Positions 9,997-19,573 of a stretch of DNA of 64,000 bases are shown here, in pieces. The position numbers and the translations under genes were made by a program. Numbering within the stretch: the stretch's first letter is position 1; each line of letters begins with the position of its first letter. The notes under the pieces were generated by a model, which was not told where the DNA came from, made no database searches, and saw only the letters and a program-made list of their open reading frames with translations. Source of the DNA: Desulfotruncus alcoholivorax DSM 16058. GTDB lineage: Bacteria > Bacillota > Desulfotomaculia > Desulfotomaculales > Desulfallaceae. Location of the stretch: the NCBI RefSeq assembly GCF_000430885.1, contig NZ_AUMW01000016.1, positions 1 to 64,000 of the forward strand, read 5' to 3'.

Positions 9997-10203
9997 ATGA
10001 AATATTTGTTAATTAAAATGCTTAGAATTTATCAAAAGTTTATTTCACCTTTAAAAGGTAACTCTTGCAGGTTTTATCCTTCGTGTTCGGAATATGCCGT
10101 ACAAGCTTTATACAAGCATGGCGTTTATAAAGGATCATTAAAAATTATTATTAGAGTATCTAAATGTCATCCTTTTCACCCCGGTGGATATGATCCTGTT
10201 TAA
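9997..10203 (+). CDS. yidD: membrane protein insertion efficiency factor YidD
   Basis: 68-aa protein with the YidD pattern: an amphipathic N-terminus, [18 protein letters not shown], and C-terminal [12 protein letters not shown] with the conserved cysteines. It assists YidC/Sec membrane insertion. It lies between rnpA and yidC as in most bacteria. Confidence 0.95.
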   Translation: MKYLLIKMLRIYQKFISPLKGNSCRFYPSCSEYAVQALYKHGVYKGSLKIIIRVSKCHPFHPGGYDPV

Positions 10204-10259
10204 AACCCTAAATAAACACTGTAGAATTGGATTAACGTTTAATTATGGGAGGCGATGGT

Positions 10260-10961
10260 TTGGGAGAACTATGGCATACACTTATTAATGGCATGACTGC
10301 ATTGATTAACTGGCTTTACAATGCTACAGTTACAATAGGATTGCCAAGTTATGGTTTAGCAATTATTTTACTAACAATTTTAATTAAAGTTGTGTTATTT
10401 CCACTTACTCATAAGCAGATGGTATCTATGCGGCGTATGGCGGAAATTCAGCCAAAAATTAAGGAAATTCAGGATAAGTATAAAGGCAAAGACCCGCAAA
10501 AGATGCAGCAAAAGATTATGGAATTGTATAAGGAACACAATGTTAACCCAATGGCCGGGTGTTTGCCAATATTAATTCAAATGCCGATTCTTATAGCATT
10601 ATATAGGGCACTTTACCATTTTGATTTTATTAATCACGCCCATGCATCATTTTTTTGGGTTAAAGATTTAAGCAAGGTTTATCCTTTGTTTCCATTGTCA
10701 GCTTCAACGATACCAAACCTAATTTTTCCTTTGTTAGCAGGAGCATCAACCTATTTACAATCTAAACTTACTACTTCTTCTACCGACCAAACACAGCGGA
10801 TGATGCTTTATACAATGCCTGTATTTATTGGTTGGATATGTACAACCGTTCCGGCTGGGTTGGCTTTATATTGGACAATGTTTAATATTTTGGGTTTCGC
10901 ACAACAATACCTTGTAAATAAACAAATTGGACAGGTAAAGGAGGGTGCTCCTTCGAAGTGA
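10260..10961 (+). CDS. yidC: membrane protein insertase YidC (SpoIIIJ type)
   Basis: Membrane insertase of the YidC/Oxa1/Alb3 family. It has five predicted membrane segments, the cytoplasmic arginine after TM1 (VSMRRMAEIQPKIKEIQ) and the conserved PMAGCLPILIQMPILIALYRALY stretch (proline/glutamine rich). ATG at 10245 is possible, but GGGAGG (10247-10252) sits just after it, so TTG 10260 is the better start (233 aa). No lipobox is seen, unlike B. subtilis SpoIIIJ. Its stop overlaps the khpB start (GTGA). Confidence 0.95.
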   Translation: MGELWHTLINGMTALINWLYNATVTIGLPSYGLAIILLTILIKVVLFPLTHKQMVSMRRMAEIQPKIKEIQDKYKGKDPQKMQQKIMELYKEHNVNPMAGCLPILIQMPILIALYRALYHFDFINHAHASFFWVKDLSKVYPLFPLSASTIPNLIFPLLAGASTYLQSKLTTSSTDQTQRMMLYTMPVFIGWICTTVPAGLALYWTMFNILGFAQQYLVNKQIGQVKEGAPSK

Positions 10962-11578
10962 AATGTGTTGAAAAAAGCGCTAAAACGGTAGACGAGGCTG
11001 TGGAGATTGCTTTAAGGGAACTTAACCTGAATAAGGACCAGGTGGAAATAGAAATTTTGGAGGAGCCCACCAAAGGATTGTTTGGCTTATTAGGTGGCAA
11101 GCCCGCAAAAGTAAAAGTAATTAAAAAAGAAAATCCTTCACTGAGGGCTAAAGAACTGCTGGAAAATATTATGCGAGCAATGAATCTTAAGGTGGAAATT
11201 AACGCTGAAGAAAATGATGAAAAAATTAAATTTAATATAAATGGTCCGGATTTAGGAATATTGATTGGGAGAAGGGGAGAGACACTGGATGCTCTCCAAT
11301 ATCTTGTAAACCTGTCGGCTAATAAAAATTTTGAAAAAAGAAAAAGAATCTTGCTTGATATTGAGAATTACAGAAAGCGCAGAGAGGAAACATTAAGAAA
11401 ATTGGCATACAGGCTTGCGGATAAAGCTAAGCAGCGAGGAAGAAATGTGGTGTTGGAGCCGATGAATTCAATGGAAAGAAGAATAATTCATACGGCACTT
11501 CAGGACCGGGCGGATATTTACACTTTTAGTGAGGGCGATGAACCATATCGAAAAATAATAATATCACCAAAAAAATAG
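10958..11578 (+). CDS. khpB: RNA-binding protein KhpB (Jag, SpoIIIJ-associated)
   Basis: 206-aa protein with an N-terminal Jag_N domain (about 1-55, including EEPTKGLFGLLGGKPAKV), a KH domain (IGRRGETLDALQYLVN, GxxG equivalent IGRRGE) and a C-terminal R3H domain (ERRIIHTALQ...). KhpB with KhpA binds RNAs and affects cell division in Firmicutes. The start is GTG overlapping the yidC stop by 4 bp; GGAGG lies 13 nt upstream. It closes the rpmH-khpB operon. Confidence 0.95.
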   Translation: MKCVEKSAKTVDEAVEIALRELNLNKDQVEIEILEEPTKGLFGLLGGKPAKVKVIKKENPSLRAKELLENIMRAMNLKVEINAEENDEKIKFNINGPDLGILIGRRGETLDALQYLVNLSANKNFEKRKRILLDIENYRKRREETLRKLAYRLADKAKQRGRNVVLEPMNSMERRIIHTALQDRADIYTFSEGDEPYRKIIISPKK

Positions 11579-11589
11579 TGAAAAAATAA

Positions 11590-11625
11590 GCCCAGCGAGG
11601 ATTTAGAATCTACGCTGGGTTTTTT
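11590..11625 (+). terminator. rho-independent terminator after khpB
   Basis: GCCCAGCG (11590-11597) pairs with CGCTGGG(T) (11613-11620), followed by TTTTTT. A strong terminator ending the rpmH-khpB operon. Confidence 0.9.
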
Positions 11626-11664
11626 AAAAATTTAACAAAGAGGTAGGAAGATTGGAGGTGCGAC

Positions 11665-13065
11665 ATGATTGACGACACCATTGCCGCAATATCAACTCCT
11701 TTGGGTGAAGGCGGTATAGGTATTGTCAGAATCAGTGGACCTGATGCTGTTAGAATAGCGACAGAAATATTTAAACCTGCTAAAGATAGAGATATCAAAA
11801 AAGAAAATTTTAAAATTATATATGGGTACATTTATAATAAAGACACCAACTCCGCTGACGGAAAGCATGAAATAATTGATGAAGTTTTACTTAGCGTTAT
11901 GCGGGCTCCAAATACTTACACCCGGGAGGATGTAATTGAAATCAATTGTCACGGTGGATCATTGCCTGCAAGGGTAATACTGGAACTTGTATTGACAAAG
12001 GGCGCACGATTAGCGGAACCAGGAGAATTTACTAAACGTGCTTTTCTTAACGGAAGATTGGATATGGCCCAGGCAGAAGCAATAATTGATGTGATCCGGG
12101 CAACAACTGGAGATGCCTTAAAAATGGCTGTCGGACAATTGAGAGGTGGATTATCCCGGAGGATAGATTCCATCCAAAATAAATTACTGGATATTACTGC
12201 ATTTATTGAGGCTAATATTGATTTCCCCGAGGATGAAATAGAAGAATATAATTTACAAAAAATCAGGTCATCTGTGTTGTTAATCAGAGATGAAGTAAAA
12301 AAGTTAATCGATACGGCAGATACAGGTAGGGTATACCGTGATGGACTAAAGACGGTCATTGCCGGTAAGCCAAATGTAGGAAAATCATCATTATTGAATG
12401 TTTTACTCAAAGAAAAAAGGGCTATTGTTACTGAGATACCTGGAACCACCAGGGATATTATTGAAGAAGTACTTAATATAGGCGGTGTACCGGTAAGAAT
12501 CATTGATACTGCAGGTATAAGGGATACGGAAGATATTATAGAAAAAATTGGAGTAGAAAGAACTAAATCTGCTATTGAAGAAGCTGAAATGATTCTTATA
12601 GTTTTTGACTCCAATGCGGAATATGACCATGAAGATGAAAGAATTGCTAAAATGGTAGAGAAAAAACGTGGTATAAAAGTACTTAATAAAATAGATCTTC
12701 AAGATAATATAAATGTTCATAAAGAGATTAGAGAGGTATTGCCCGATTGGCCTTTAATTGAAATATCTGCTATTGAAGAAAAGGGAATTGAAGATTTAGA
12801 AAAAAAAATAATTGAAATGGTTACAGGTGGCAAGTCTATACCAAAGGATGGATCTATGGTTAGTAATATCAGGCATAAAAACCAGTTAAAAAAAGCGCTA
12901 AGGCACTTGGAGGATGTTTTAATAGCTATTGATATGGGTATGCCGCTTGATATTATTGCAATTGATATAAGGGGAGCATGGGAAACAGTTGGGGAAATTA
13001 ACGGCAAAGTAATAACAGAAAATATTATTGATAAAATATTTACAGAATTTTGTATTGGAAAGTGA
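11665..13065 (+). CDS. mnmE: tRNA uridine-5-carboxymethylaminomethyl modification GTPase MnmE
   Basis: With MnmG, modifies U34 of certain tRNAs. The 466-aa protein has an N-terminal tetrahydrofolate-binding domain, a helical domain, and an inserted G domain: G1 GKPNVGKS (234-241), G3 DTAGIRDT, G4 NKID. It ends with the conserved C-terminal CIGK (Cys463). SD GGAGGTGCGAC precedes ATG 11665. mnmG follows 9 bp after. Confidence 0.98.
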   Translation: MIDDTIAAISTPLGEGGIGIVRISGPDAVRIATEIFKPAKDRDIKKENFKIIYGYIYNKDTNSADGKHEIIDEVLLSVMRAPNTYTREDVIEINCHGGSLPARVILELVLTKGARLAEPGEFTKRAFLNGRLDMAQAEAIIDVIRATTGDALKMAVGQLRGGLSRRIDSIQNKLLDITAFIEANIDFPEDEIEEYNLQKIRSSVLLIRDEVKKLIDTADTGRVYRDGLKTVIAGKPNVGKSSLLNVLLKEKRAIVTEIPGTTRDIIEEVLNIGGVPVRIIDTAGIRDTEDIIEKIGVERTKSAIEEAEMILIVFDSNAEYDHEDERIAKMVEKKRGIKVLNKIDLQDNINVHKEIREVLPDWPLIEISAIEEKGIEDLEKKIIEMVTGGKSIPKDGSMVSNIRHKNQLKKALRHLEDVLIAIDMGMPLDIIAIDIRGAWETVGEINGKVITENIIDKIFTEFCIGK

Positions 13066-13074
13066 GGAAAACTT

Positions 13075-14964
13075 ATGGAATACCTGGCCGGAAAATACGA
13101 TGTAATTGTTGTTGGAGCCGGTCATGCAGGCTGTGAGGCTGGATTGGCGTCAGCTAGAATGGGAATGAAAACCCTACTTTTAACTATTAATATGGAAAAT
13201 ATTGCAATGATGCCTTGTAATCCAGCTATGGGCGGCCCGGCAAAAGGCCAGTTGATCCGGGAAGTTGATGCTCTGGGTGGTGAAATAGGTATCAATACAG
13301 ACCGCTCGTCAATTCAAATGCGTATGTTAAATACGGCTAAAGGACCGGCTGTCCAGGCTCTTCGGGCCCAGGCGGATAAAAAATTATATCAAATTAATAT
13401 GATCTGGGTTCTGGAAAACCAGCCAAACTTGGATGTTAAACAAGTTATGGTGGAAAAAATTAATGTTAAAGGTGATAGAGTTACCGGTGTTGTTGGACAA
13501 ACTGGTGCTGTTTTTGAGGCCGGAGCAGTAATTATTACGACTGGAACATTTTTAAATGGTAGAATTGTAATCGGTGATTTAGCTTACCCCGGTGGTCCAA
13601 GCGGAAATTTTCCATCAATTAAACTTTCAGAAAGCTTAAAAGAGATTGGTTTTCAGTTAGGGAGATTTAAAACTGGAACACCGGCACGAGTTGACAGGAG
13701 AAGTATCGATTTTAAAAAAATGACTGTTCAGCCCGGTGATGATCAACTGCTAAATTTTTCTTTTATTTCTAATGTACATGAAAGAGAGCAGATGCCCTGT
13801 TGGCTTACATATACTAACGAAACTACTCATGGCATAATTAAAGAAAATTTACACCGGTCTCCTCTCTACAGCGGATTTATACAAGGAGTTGGCCCCAGGT
13901 ATTGCCCTTCTATTGAGGACAAAGTGGTTCGTTTTTCCGATCGGCCTGCACACCAGGTATTCGTGGAACCAGAAGGACGAAAAACTAACGAGATGTATGT
14001 TCAGGGCATGTCAACCAGTCTACCGGAAGATGTTCAAATGCGCATGTTAAGGTCGTTGCCCGGGTTGGAAAAGGTTGAAATTATTCGGCCTGGCTATGCT
14101 ATTGAATATGATTATATGGTGCCAAGCCAGCTAAAATTATCGCTGGAGACCAAGGAAATAAAAGGTTTGTTTACGGCCGGGCAGATAAATGGAACATCGG
14201 GTTATGAAGAAGCAGCTGCGCAGGGAATAATTGCAGGAATAAATGCGGTAATGTATTTGAAAAATAAAGAACCATTCGTATTGTCTAGATCAGAAGGTTA
14301 TATTGGCGTCTTGATCGATGATTTGGTAACTAAAAATATCACGGAGCCATATAGATTATTAACTTCAAGAGCTGAATACAGGTTGATGTTACGACAGGAT
14401 AATGCGGACTTGCGGTTAACAGAAAAAGGTTTTCAAGTTGGCCTGGTAACTCCGGAAAGATATCAAAGATATGTTTATAAAAAGAAATCAGTGACAGATG
14501 AAATAGAAAGGTTAAAAAAAACAATGATAACAGTGGGGCCGGAATTAAAGGAAATATTAGAAAAGAGGAATTCAGCTCCGGTTCAGGGCAGCATTTCACT
14601 GGCTAATCTATTAAGGAGGCCGGAAATTAAATATAGCGATTTACTATCAATTTCTGTTGAGCATCCGGATCTAGATGATGAGATCAGGGAGCAAGTGGAA
14701 ATACAAATAAAATATGAAGGATATATAAAAAAGCAGGAATCACAAATAAAAAAATTTGAAAAAATGGAAAACCTAAAAATACCGCTGGATATTGATTATA
14801 AGAAAATAAAGGGGTTGGCAGTAGAAGCAATTCAAAAATTAGACAAGGTAAGACCGGTTTCAATTGGACAGGCTTCAAGAATATCTGGAGTCAACCCTGC
14901 CGACATCTCTGTTTTATTGATCTACCTTGAAAAAGAAAAAAGGAAGATTGCGAGCGAGGCATAA
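13075..14964 (+). CDS. mnmG: tRNA uridine-5-carboxymethylaminomethyl modification enzyme MnmG (GidA)
   Basis: FAD-dependent partner of MnmE. The 629-aa protein has N-terminal FAD motif [10 protein letters not shown], the MnmG signature [15 protein letters not shown] and the [20 protein letters not shown] region, and a C-terminal helical domain. It sits in the mnmE-mnmG-rsmG-parA-parB cluster typical of the origin region. Confidence 0.98.
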   Translation: MEYLAGKYDVIVVGAGHAGCEAGLASARMGMKTLLLTINMENIAMMPCNPAMGGPAKGQLIREVDALGGEIGINTDRSSIQMRMLNTAKGPAVQALRAQADKKLYQINMIWVLENQPNLDVKQVMVEKINVKGDRVTGVVGQTGAVFEAGAVIITTGTFLNGRIVIGDLAYPGGPSGNFPSIKLSESLKEIGFQLGRFKTGTPARVDRRSIDFKKMTVQPGDDQLLNFSFISNVHEREQMPCWLTYTNETTHGIIKENLHRSPLYSGFIQGVGPRYCPSIEDKVVRFSDRPAHQVFVEPEGRKTNEMYVQGMSTSLPEDVQMRMLRSLPGLEKVEIIRPGYAIEYDYMVPSQLKLSLETKEIKGLFTAGQINGTSGYEEAAAQGIIAGINAVMYLKNKEPFVLSRSEGYIGVLIDDLVTKNITEPYRLLTSRAEYRLMLRQDNADLRLTEKGFQVGLVTPERYQRYVYKKKSVTDEIERLKKTMITVGPELKEILEKRNSAPVQGSISLANLLRRPEIKYSDLLSISVEHPDLDDEIREQVEIQIKYEGYIKKQESQIKKFEKMENLKIPLDIDYKKIKGLAVEAIQKLDKVRPVSIGQASRISGVNPADISVLLIYLEKEKRKIASEA

Positions 14965-14969
14965 ATGAA

Positions 14970-15686
14970 ATGAATAAATTTAAAGAAGAACTCATAAAGG
15001 GTTCTTTAAAATTAGGAATTTTTCTAACTGAAGATATGCTAGAACTTTTTTATAGTCATTATCAAATAATGGTCGAAGAAAATAACAAATACAATTTAAC
15101 TGCTATTACAAGTAAACTTGAAGCAGCGGAAAAGCATTTTGTAGATTCATTATTACTTTTGAAAGAAATAGAGAAATATAGCTATATATTTATGGTTGAT
15201 ATAGGGAGTGGAGCCGGGTTTCCGGGATTACCACTAAAAATATGCCGGCCAGAAAATATTAATTTAGTATTAGTAGATGCGGTAAATAAAAAAGTTAACT
15301 TTTTAAAAAAAGTAATTGCAGCATTAAAATTGGAAAAAACAACGGCAATTCATGCCAGAGCTGAAGAAATGGCGGTAGATTACAGGGAAAAATTTGATGT
15401 TGCAGTGACCAGAGCTGTTGGTGAATTAAGATTAATTGCTGAGTATTGCTTGCCTTTGATAAAAATAGGTGGAATTTTTATCGCAGCCAAAGGACCAAAT
15501 GTAAAAGAAGAAATAAATAATGCAGCGAATTCGATCAAAACTTTGGGCGGCAAGATTATAAAAGTAAGAGAAGAGAAGTTACCTATTAGCAATGAAGGAA
15601 GGACTATAGTAACGATAGAAAAAATAAAAGGAACTCCAGCGAAATATCCTCGACGCCCGGGTATTCCAAAGAAAGATCCATTATAA
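14970..15686 (+). CDS. rsmG: 16S rRNA (guanine527-N7)-methyltransferase RsmG (GidB)
   Basis: SAM-dependent methyltransferase acting on G527 of 16S rRNA; loss gives low-level streptomycin resistance in other bacteria. The 238-aa protein has NKYNLTAI near the N-terminus, the SAM motif DIGSGAGFPGLPLKI, and a basic C-terminus PAKYPRRPGIPKKDP. It starts 5 bp after mnmG. No noc gene follows, unlike B. subtilis; parA is next. Confidence 0.97.
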   Translation: MNKFKEELIKGSLKLGIFLTEDMLELFYSHYQIMVEENNKYNLTAITSKLEAAEKHFVDSLLLLKEIEKYSYIFMVDIGSGAGFPGLPLKICRPENINLVLVDAVNKKVNFLKKVIAALKLEKTTAIHARAEEMAVDYREKFDVAVTRAVGELRLIAEYCLPLIKIGGIFIAAKGPNVKEEINNAANSIKTLGGKIIKVREEKLPISNEGRTIVTIEKIKGTPAKYPRRPGIPKKDPL

Positions 15687-15716
15687 CAAACAGGTAAAAA
15701 TCCTGTTTGTTTTTAT
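15687..15716 (+). terminator. terminator after rsmG
   Basis: CAAACAGG (15687-15694) pairs with CCTGTTTG (15702-15709), then TTTTTATTT. The hairpin begins directly at the stop codon. Confidence 0.88.
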
Positions 15717-15819
15717 TTATAACAATGGTAGATCTTTATAAGTCATGTGAGATGGAAGGAAGAAATGATGATTGCGTGGAATTAAATATCAATTAAAGCA
15801 CATCTGAGGGGTGCATATT

Positions 15820-16581
15820 GTGGGTAAAATTGTCGCCATAGCCAATCAGAAGGGAGGTGTGGGTAAAACCACAACAGCTGTTAACCTTTCTGCTTGGATA
15901 GCAATGTTAGGGAATAAGGTATTACTTGTTGATATTGACCCACAGGGCAACGCAACCAGCGGTTTGGGTATCAATAAGGATGCGCTGGAAAAATGTATCT
16001 ATGATTTAATTCTTGGTGGATCCGGTATGGATGAAATTATAATTAAAAACGTGATAGATGGACTTGATTTAATACCTTCTTCTATTGAGCTGGCGGGTGC
16101 GGAAATTGAAATGGTAGGAATAGAGGGAAGGGAAAATTTATTAAAAAATATTTTAAGTGAAAATAGCGATAAATATCATTATGTTATAATCGATTGTCCG
16201 CCATCCCTGGGGTTATTAACTATTAATGCATTAGTTGCTGCTAATTCGGTTATGGTGCCGATTCAGTGTGAATATTACGCACTGGAAGGGTTGGGACAAT
16301 TAATGAACACGATACGCCTTGTTCAGCAGCGAATGAATCAAAATCTGGAAATCGAAGGGGTACTTTTAACTATGTTTGATGGTAGAACTAACTTATCCAT
16401 ACAGGTAGTTGACGAAGTTAAAAAGCACTTCAAAAATAAAGTTTATCGAAGTATCATACCAAGAAATGTTAGGTTAAGCGAAGCACCAAGTCATGGTCAA
16501 CCTGTAATGATATATGACAAGAGATCGAGAGGTGCAGAGTTATATTATGAACTGGCTCAAGAGGTGATGGGCATTGACTAA
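15820..16581 (+). CDS. parA: chromosome partitioning ATPase ParA (Soj)
   Basis: Deviant Walker-A ATPase of the Soj/MinD family that works with ParB in origin segregation and, in Bacillus, controls Dna[15 protein letters not shown] is near residue 10, switch II DCPPSLG, and C-terminal [16 protein letters not shown] (15806-15811) supports GTG 15820 (253 aa) over the upstream GTG 15811. Stop overlaps parB by 8 bp. Confidence 0.97.
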   Translation: MGKIVAIANQKGGVGKTTTAVNLSAWIAMLGNKVLLVDIDPQGNATSGLGINKDALEKCIYDLILGGSGMDEIIIKNVIDGLDLIPSSIELAGAEIEMVGIEGRENLLKNILSENSDKYHYVIIDCPPSLGLLTINALVAANSVMVPIQCEYYALEGLGQLMNTIRLVQQRMNQNLEIEGVLLTMFDGRTNLSIQVVDEVKKHFKNKVYRSIIPRNVRLSEAPSHGQPVMIYDKRSRGAELYYELAQEVMGID

Positions 16582-17443
16582 AAAGAGAGGACTGGGCAAA
16601 GGACTGGCTGCGCTAATACCAGAACAGGATAACCAAACATATTTGGATAATCAATTGGTGGAAGTTTTAATCAACAATATATACCCTAATCCAAAACAAC
16701 CAAGACAAAGAATAGATGAAAAAAATCTTAATGAATTAATGGAATCAATTAAAACACATGGTCTAATACAGCCGATTATTGTACGGCCTGGACAAAACAG
16801 TAAGTATGAAATTATTGCAGGGGAGAGAAGGTGGCAGGCATGTCAAAAACTTAAGATGGAGAAAGTGCCGGTAATTATAAAAAATTATTCTGATCTAGAA
16901 GCATCAGCAGCTGCTCTAATTGAGAACATACAAAGAGAAGATTTAAATGCTATTGAAGAAGCCAGTGCTTATAAAAGTTTAATGGATAATTATCATTTAA
17001 CCCAGGAAGAATTATCATTAAGAGTTGGAAAAAGCAGGTCGTTTATTGCCAACATGGTGCGTATATTGGGTTTGCCGAAGGAAATAAAAGATATGCTGGC
17101 TGAGGAATTAATCACTGTAGGACATGCCAGGGCCCTTGTCCCAATACAAGATAGTGAAACCCAGATAAAATTAACACTGAAAATATTAAAGCAACAATTA
17201 AGCGTTAGAAAAACAGAAGAATTGGTTAAAAAATATTTAGAAAGCACGGGCAAAGAACCAAGCAGGACAGAAAAAAGTAGCGAGGTAAATAATGAAATAA
17301 AAGAATTGGAACTTCTTTTGGAACAAAAATTAGGTAAGAAGGTTCAAATAAAGGTAAATGCAAATGGTAGTGGCAAATTGATTATAGATTATCATAATCA
17401 AAAAGAGCTTATAAATATTATTGAAAATATAAAAATCAATTAA
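16574..17443 (+). CDS. parB: chromosome partitioning protein ParB (Spo0J)
   Basis: CTP-dependent DNA clamp that loads at parS. The 289-aa protein shows the [14 protein letters not shown]-terminal motif, NPxQPR (NPKQPRQR), the [10 protein letters not shown]-binding motif, the HTH ([20 protein letters not shown]) and a basic/acidic C-terminal dimerisation domain. It starts at TTG 16574 inside the 3' end of parA, with SD GAGGTG. A perfect parS lies 2 bp downstream. Confidence 0.97.
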   Translation: MTKKRGLGKGLAALIPEQDNQTYLDNQLVEVLINNIYPNPKQPRQRIDEKNLNELMESIKTHGLIQPIIVRPGQNSKYEIIAGERRWQACQKLKMEKVPVIIKNYSDLEASAAALIENIQREDLNAIEEASAYKSLMDNYHLTQEELSLRVGKSRSFIANMVRILGLPKEIKDMLAEELITVGHARALVPIQDSETQIKLTLKILKQQLSVRKTEELVKKYLESTGKEPSRTEKSSEVNNEIKELELLLEQKLGKKVQIKVNANGSGKLIIDYHNQKELINIIENIKIN

Positions 17444-17444
17444 T

Positions 17445-17460
17445 TGTTTCACGTGAAACA
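17445..17460. other. parS centromere site
   Basis: TGTTTCACGTGAAACA is a perfect 16-bp palindrome identical to the Bacillus consensus parS. It lies between parB and the DUF554 gene. Confidence 0.95.
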
Positions 17461-17475
17461 TTTTAGGAGAAAAAA

Positions 17476-18168
17476 ATGATAGGAACAATCGTTAACGCTG
17501 CAGCCATAATTACTGGAGCCGTAGTAGGTGCTTCTTTAAAAAGAGGTATCTCGGACACAATTAAGAGCACTGTGATGCAAGGTATTGGCCTGTCTGTTTT
17601 ATTGGTTGGAACACAAATGTCACTGCAGGGTTCGCATCTTTTAGTAATAATTATTAGTTTAGCCTTAGGCGGAGTTTGTGGTGAATTACTAAGAATAGAG
17701 CACAGGTTAGAACAACTCGGCATTTGGTTGGAAAATAAAGTTGGGGGAAATGGGGGAGACGTGGCACGGGCTTTTGTAACCACAAGTCTTATTTATTGTG
17801 TGGGTGCAATGGCGGTGGTAGGTGCTATTGAAGATGGCATTCAAGGTAACCCTAATACTTTATTTGCCAAATCTATGCTTGATGGTGTAAGCGCAATTTT
17901 TTTTGCATCAACTATGGGAATAGGAGTTTTGTTTTCAAGTGTGCCAGTAATTTTATATCAAGGGACCATTACTTTACTGGCCTCAACAGTAAAAGGCATA
18001 CTAAATCCCTATGTCATTAATCAATTAACTTCAACAGGCGGTTTATTAATTATAGGTATAGCATTAAATATCCTTGAAATTAAAAAAATAAAAATAGGAA
18101 ATCTTCTTCCAGCCATACTATTTGTAATACCACTTGCCTACTTTGCACAAAAATATAATTTGATGTAG
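17476..18168 (+). CDS. DUF554 integral membrane protein
   Basis: 230-aa hydrophobic protein with about six or seven membrane segments and Gly-rich turns (IVNAAAIITGAVVGASLKRG at the N-terminus, ALGGVCGELLRIEHRLEQLG). This matches the DUF554 (YdfK/YqgA) family, whose function is unknown. It starts at ATG 17476 with SD AGGAG right after parS, so it may be co-transcribed with parAB. A terminator follows. Confidence 0.88.
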   Translation: MIGTIVNAAAIITGAVVGASLKRGISDTIKSTVMQGIGLSVLLVGTQMSLQGSHLLVIIISLALGGVCGELLRIEHRLEQLGIWLENKVGGNGGDVARAFVTTSLIYCVGAMAVVGAIEDGIQGNPNTLFAKSMLDGVSAIFFASTMGIGVLFSSVPVILYQGTITLLASTVKGILNPYVINQLTSTGGLLIIGIALNILEIKKIKIGNLLPAILFVIPLAYFAQKYNLM

Positions 18169-18172
18169 TTAA

Positions 18173-18208
18173 ATACTGAGGTTTTTTACTCAGTATATTT
18201 TATTTTTT
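18173..18208 (+). terminator. terminator after the DUF554 gene
   Basis: ATACTGAG (18173-18180) pairs with CTCAGTAT (18189-18196), followed by an AT/T-rich tail with seven Ts. Confidence 0.85.
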
Positions 18209-18269
18209 TCCTCAGAAAATATTGTGGTTGATGGCCGGTGTTGCTTTGCTAATACTTGTAATTATTTAT

Positions 18270-18301
18270 TGTAGGGGTGGACGACCCTGTCTGCCCCTAC
18301 A
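18270..18301. repeat. GTAGGGG palindrome
   Basis: TGTAGGGGTGGAC (18270-18282) and GTCTGCCCCTACA (18289-18301) form 13-bp arms with two G-T-type mismatches, loop GACCCT. It resembles REP-like intergenic palindromes of Firmicutes. Only one copy was noticed in this window. Confidence 0.65.
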
Positions 18302-18353
18302 GCGAAAATATAAAGAATACGAATCTTTGTGGATATTCCCCCGATCTCAAACG

Positions 18354-18397
18354 TCATTGGGGATATACCTCTGACCCTAAAAAGGTGTGACCCCTTA
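18354..18397 (-). repeat. dispersed palindromic repeat, divergent copy D
   Basis: Minus strand: GTAAGGGGTCACACC..AGAGGTATATCCCCAATG. It keeps the frame of the family (AAGGGG, CACACC, GAGG, CCCCAAT) seen at 581, 5381 and 24969, but the centre is longer and diverged. It is the only copy not adjoining a gene end. Confidence 0.5.
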
Positions 18398-18596
18398 CCT
18401 ATGTAGTTATTTATAGCATAACGCGCCTGCCATAAACAGTCCGGTGAAACTATACATCTTTTCGGGATTAAATTCCTCGTATAACGTAAAAATTTGTCTG
18501 GTAGTTTTAAGGCTATATGCAAAAAACAAGTATAGATGAAACGACGTAAGTGAACCTTATAGAATATTTCAAAAATTTAAAACTGAGGTATTTGGT

Positions 18597-19256
18597 GTGG
18601 AAAATAAAACATATAAAGACAGAGTTGATGCCGGGAGAGTCCTTGCCCAAGAGTTAAAGGCAAAAAATATTATAGATGGTGTAATTATAGCCATACCCAG
18701 AGGAGGTGTGGTTACGGCTGCTCAGGTAGCAGAAGCGCTAAATCTGCCACTTGATATCATTATTCCTAGAAAAATTGGTGCACCCTTTAATCCGGAAGTT
18801 GCCATAGGATCAGTGACTCAGGATGGAACAGTTATTCTAACTGGTAATAAAAACTTGTTGCAATCTGTAAGTAAAGAAGATATAGACGATATGGTCCGGA
18901 TAGAAATAAATGAGATAAAAAGAAGAATGTTAAAATATCGCGGTAACACAGATTATCCAATTAACATAGGAAAAACGGTGATTATTATTGATGATGGCAT
19001 AGCAACCGGCTTTACCACCCGTGCAGCTATTATGTCAATTAAAAAAATATTAAACCCGCGAAAAACCATATTGGCTGTACCGGTTGCCCCTTTAGAGGTA
19101 TTTCAAACACTCAGTGAAGATGTAGATGAAATTGTTTGTCCATTAGTTCCAGAAACGTTTTATGCCGTTGGACAATTTTATAGAATTTTTGACCAGGTCT
19201 CCGATGAAGAAGTAATTAATCTTTTGCATAAAAGCAGAAAAAAATTGAAAAGTTAA
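18597..19256 (+). CDS. predicted phosphoribosyltransferase
   Basis: 219-aa type I phosphoribosyltransferase-fold protein with the PRPP-binding loop VIIIDDGIATGFTTRAA (about 119-135) and an N-terminal PRGGV motif (IAIPRGGVVTAAQVAEAL). This resembles the stand-alone PRTases of COG1926. The substrate is unknown. GTG start with GAGGT 7 nt upstream. It lies 17 bp before a YkuS-like gene, probably as an operon. Confidence 0.85.
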   Translation: MENKTYKDRVDAGRVLAQELKAKNIIDGVIIAIPRGGVVTAAQVAEALNLPLDIIIPRKIGAPFNPEVAIGSVTQDGTVILTGNKNLLQSVSKEDIDDMVRIEINEIKRRMLKYRGNTDYPINIGKTVIIIDDGIATGFTTRAAIMSIKKILNPRKTILAVPVAPLEVFQTLSEDVDEIVCPLVPETFYAVGQFYRIFDQVSDEEVINLLHKSRKKLKS

Positions 19257-19273
19257 TACCGGAGGTGTTGAAT

Positions 19274-19504
19274 TTGTTAACTGTAGCATTGGACGATGAT
19301 TTAAAAAGGCTACGTGATGATTTAGTAAAAGAAGGATTTAGAGTAGTGGATCGAACAATGGCCGATCACGCAGATGCACTCATTATATCGGGCATGGAAA
19401 AAAATTTTATGAATATGCAGGATATTAGAACAGAGAAAAAGGTTATTGACGCCAGTGGAAAAAGTGTAAGGGAAATTGCTGATGAGCTGCGCGGATTAAT
19501 GTAA
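19274..19504 (+). CDS. UPF0180 (YkuS-like) protein
   Basis: Small acidic protein, 76 aa from TTG 19274, chosen because GGAGG (19261-19265) sits 8 nt upstream; an earlier GTG overlaps that SD. The pattern VALDDDLKRLRDDLVKEGFRVVD, DALIISGMEKNFM, VIDASGKSVREIADEL matches the UPF0180 family. Function unknown. Confidence 0.8.
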   Translation: MLTVALDDDLKRLRDDLVKEGFRVVDRTMADHADALIISGMEKNFMNMQDIRTEKKVIDASGKSVREIADELRGLM

Positions 19505-19521
19505 AAGTTAAAAGAAATAAA

Positions 19522-19562
19522 GAAACAGCCCGGCAACTAAAATGCTCCGGGCTGTTTCTTTA
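19522..19562. terminator. bidirectional terminator between UPF0180 and yyaC
   Basis: GAAACAGCCCGG (19522-19533) pairs with CCGGGCTGTTTC (19547-19558), 12 bp perfect. T-rich on the right and A-rich on the left, so it can end both convergent genes. Confidence 0.88.
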
Positions 19563-19573
19563 TCTTTATTGCG

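Larger units (their letters stand above)
18209..18584. other. non-coding spacer with two unrelated palindromic repeats
   Basis: Between the DUF554 terminator and the SD of the next gene. No convincing gene was seen; an 86-codon minus-strand open frame has no SD and runs through both repeats. The two repeats (18270-18301 and 18354-18397) are listed separately. Nothing recognisable lies from 18398 to 18584. Confidence 0.6.

Noticed and set aside
11949-12614. 221-aa open frame on the minus strand
   Set aside because: Antisense to mnmE; Ser/Ile-rich composition typical of a shadow frame.
18262-18522. 86-aa minus-strand open frame
   Set aside because: No SD, runs through two palindromic repeats, and shows no family resemblance.
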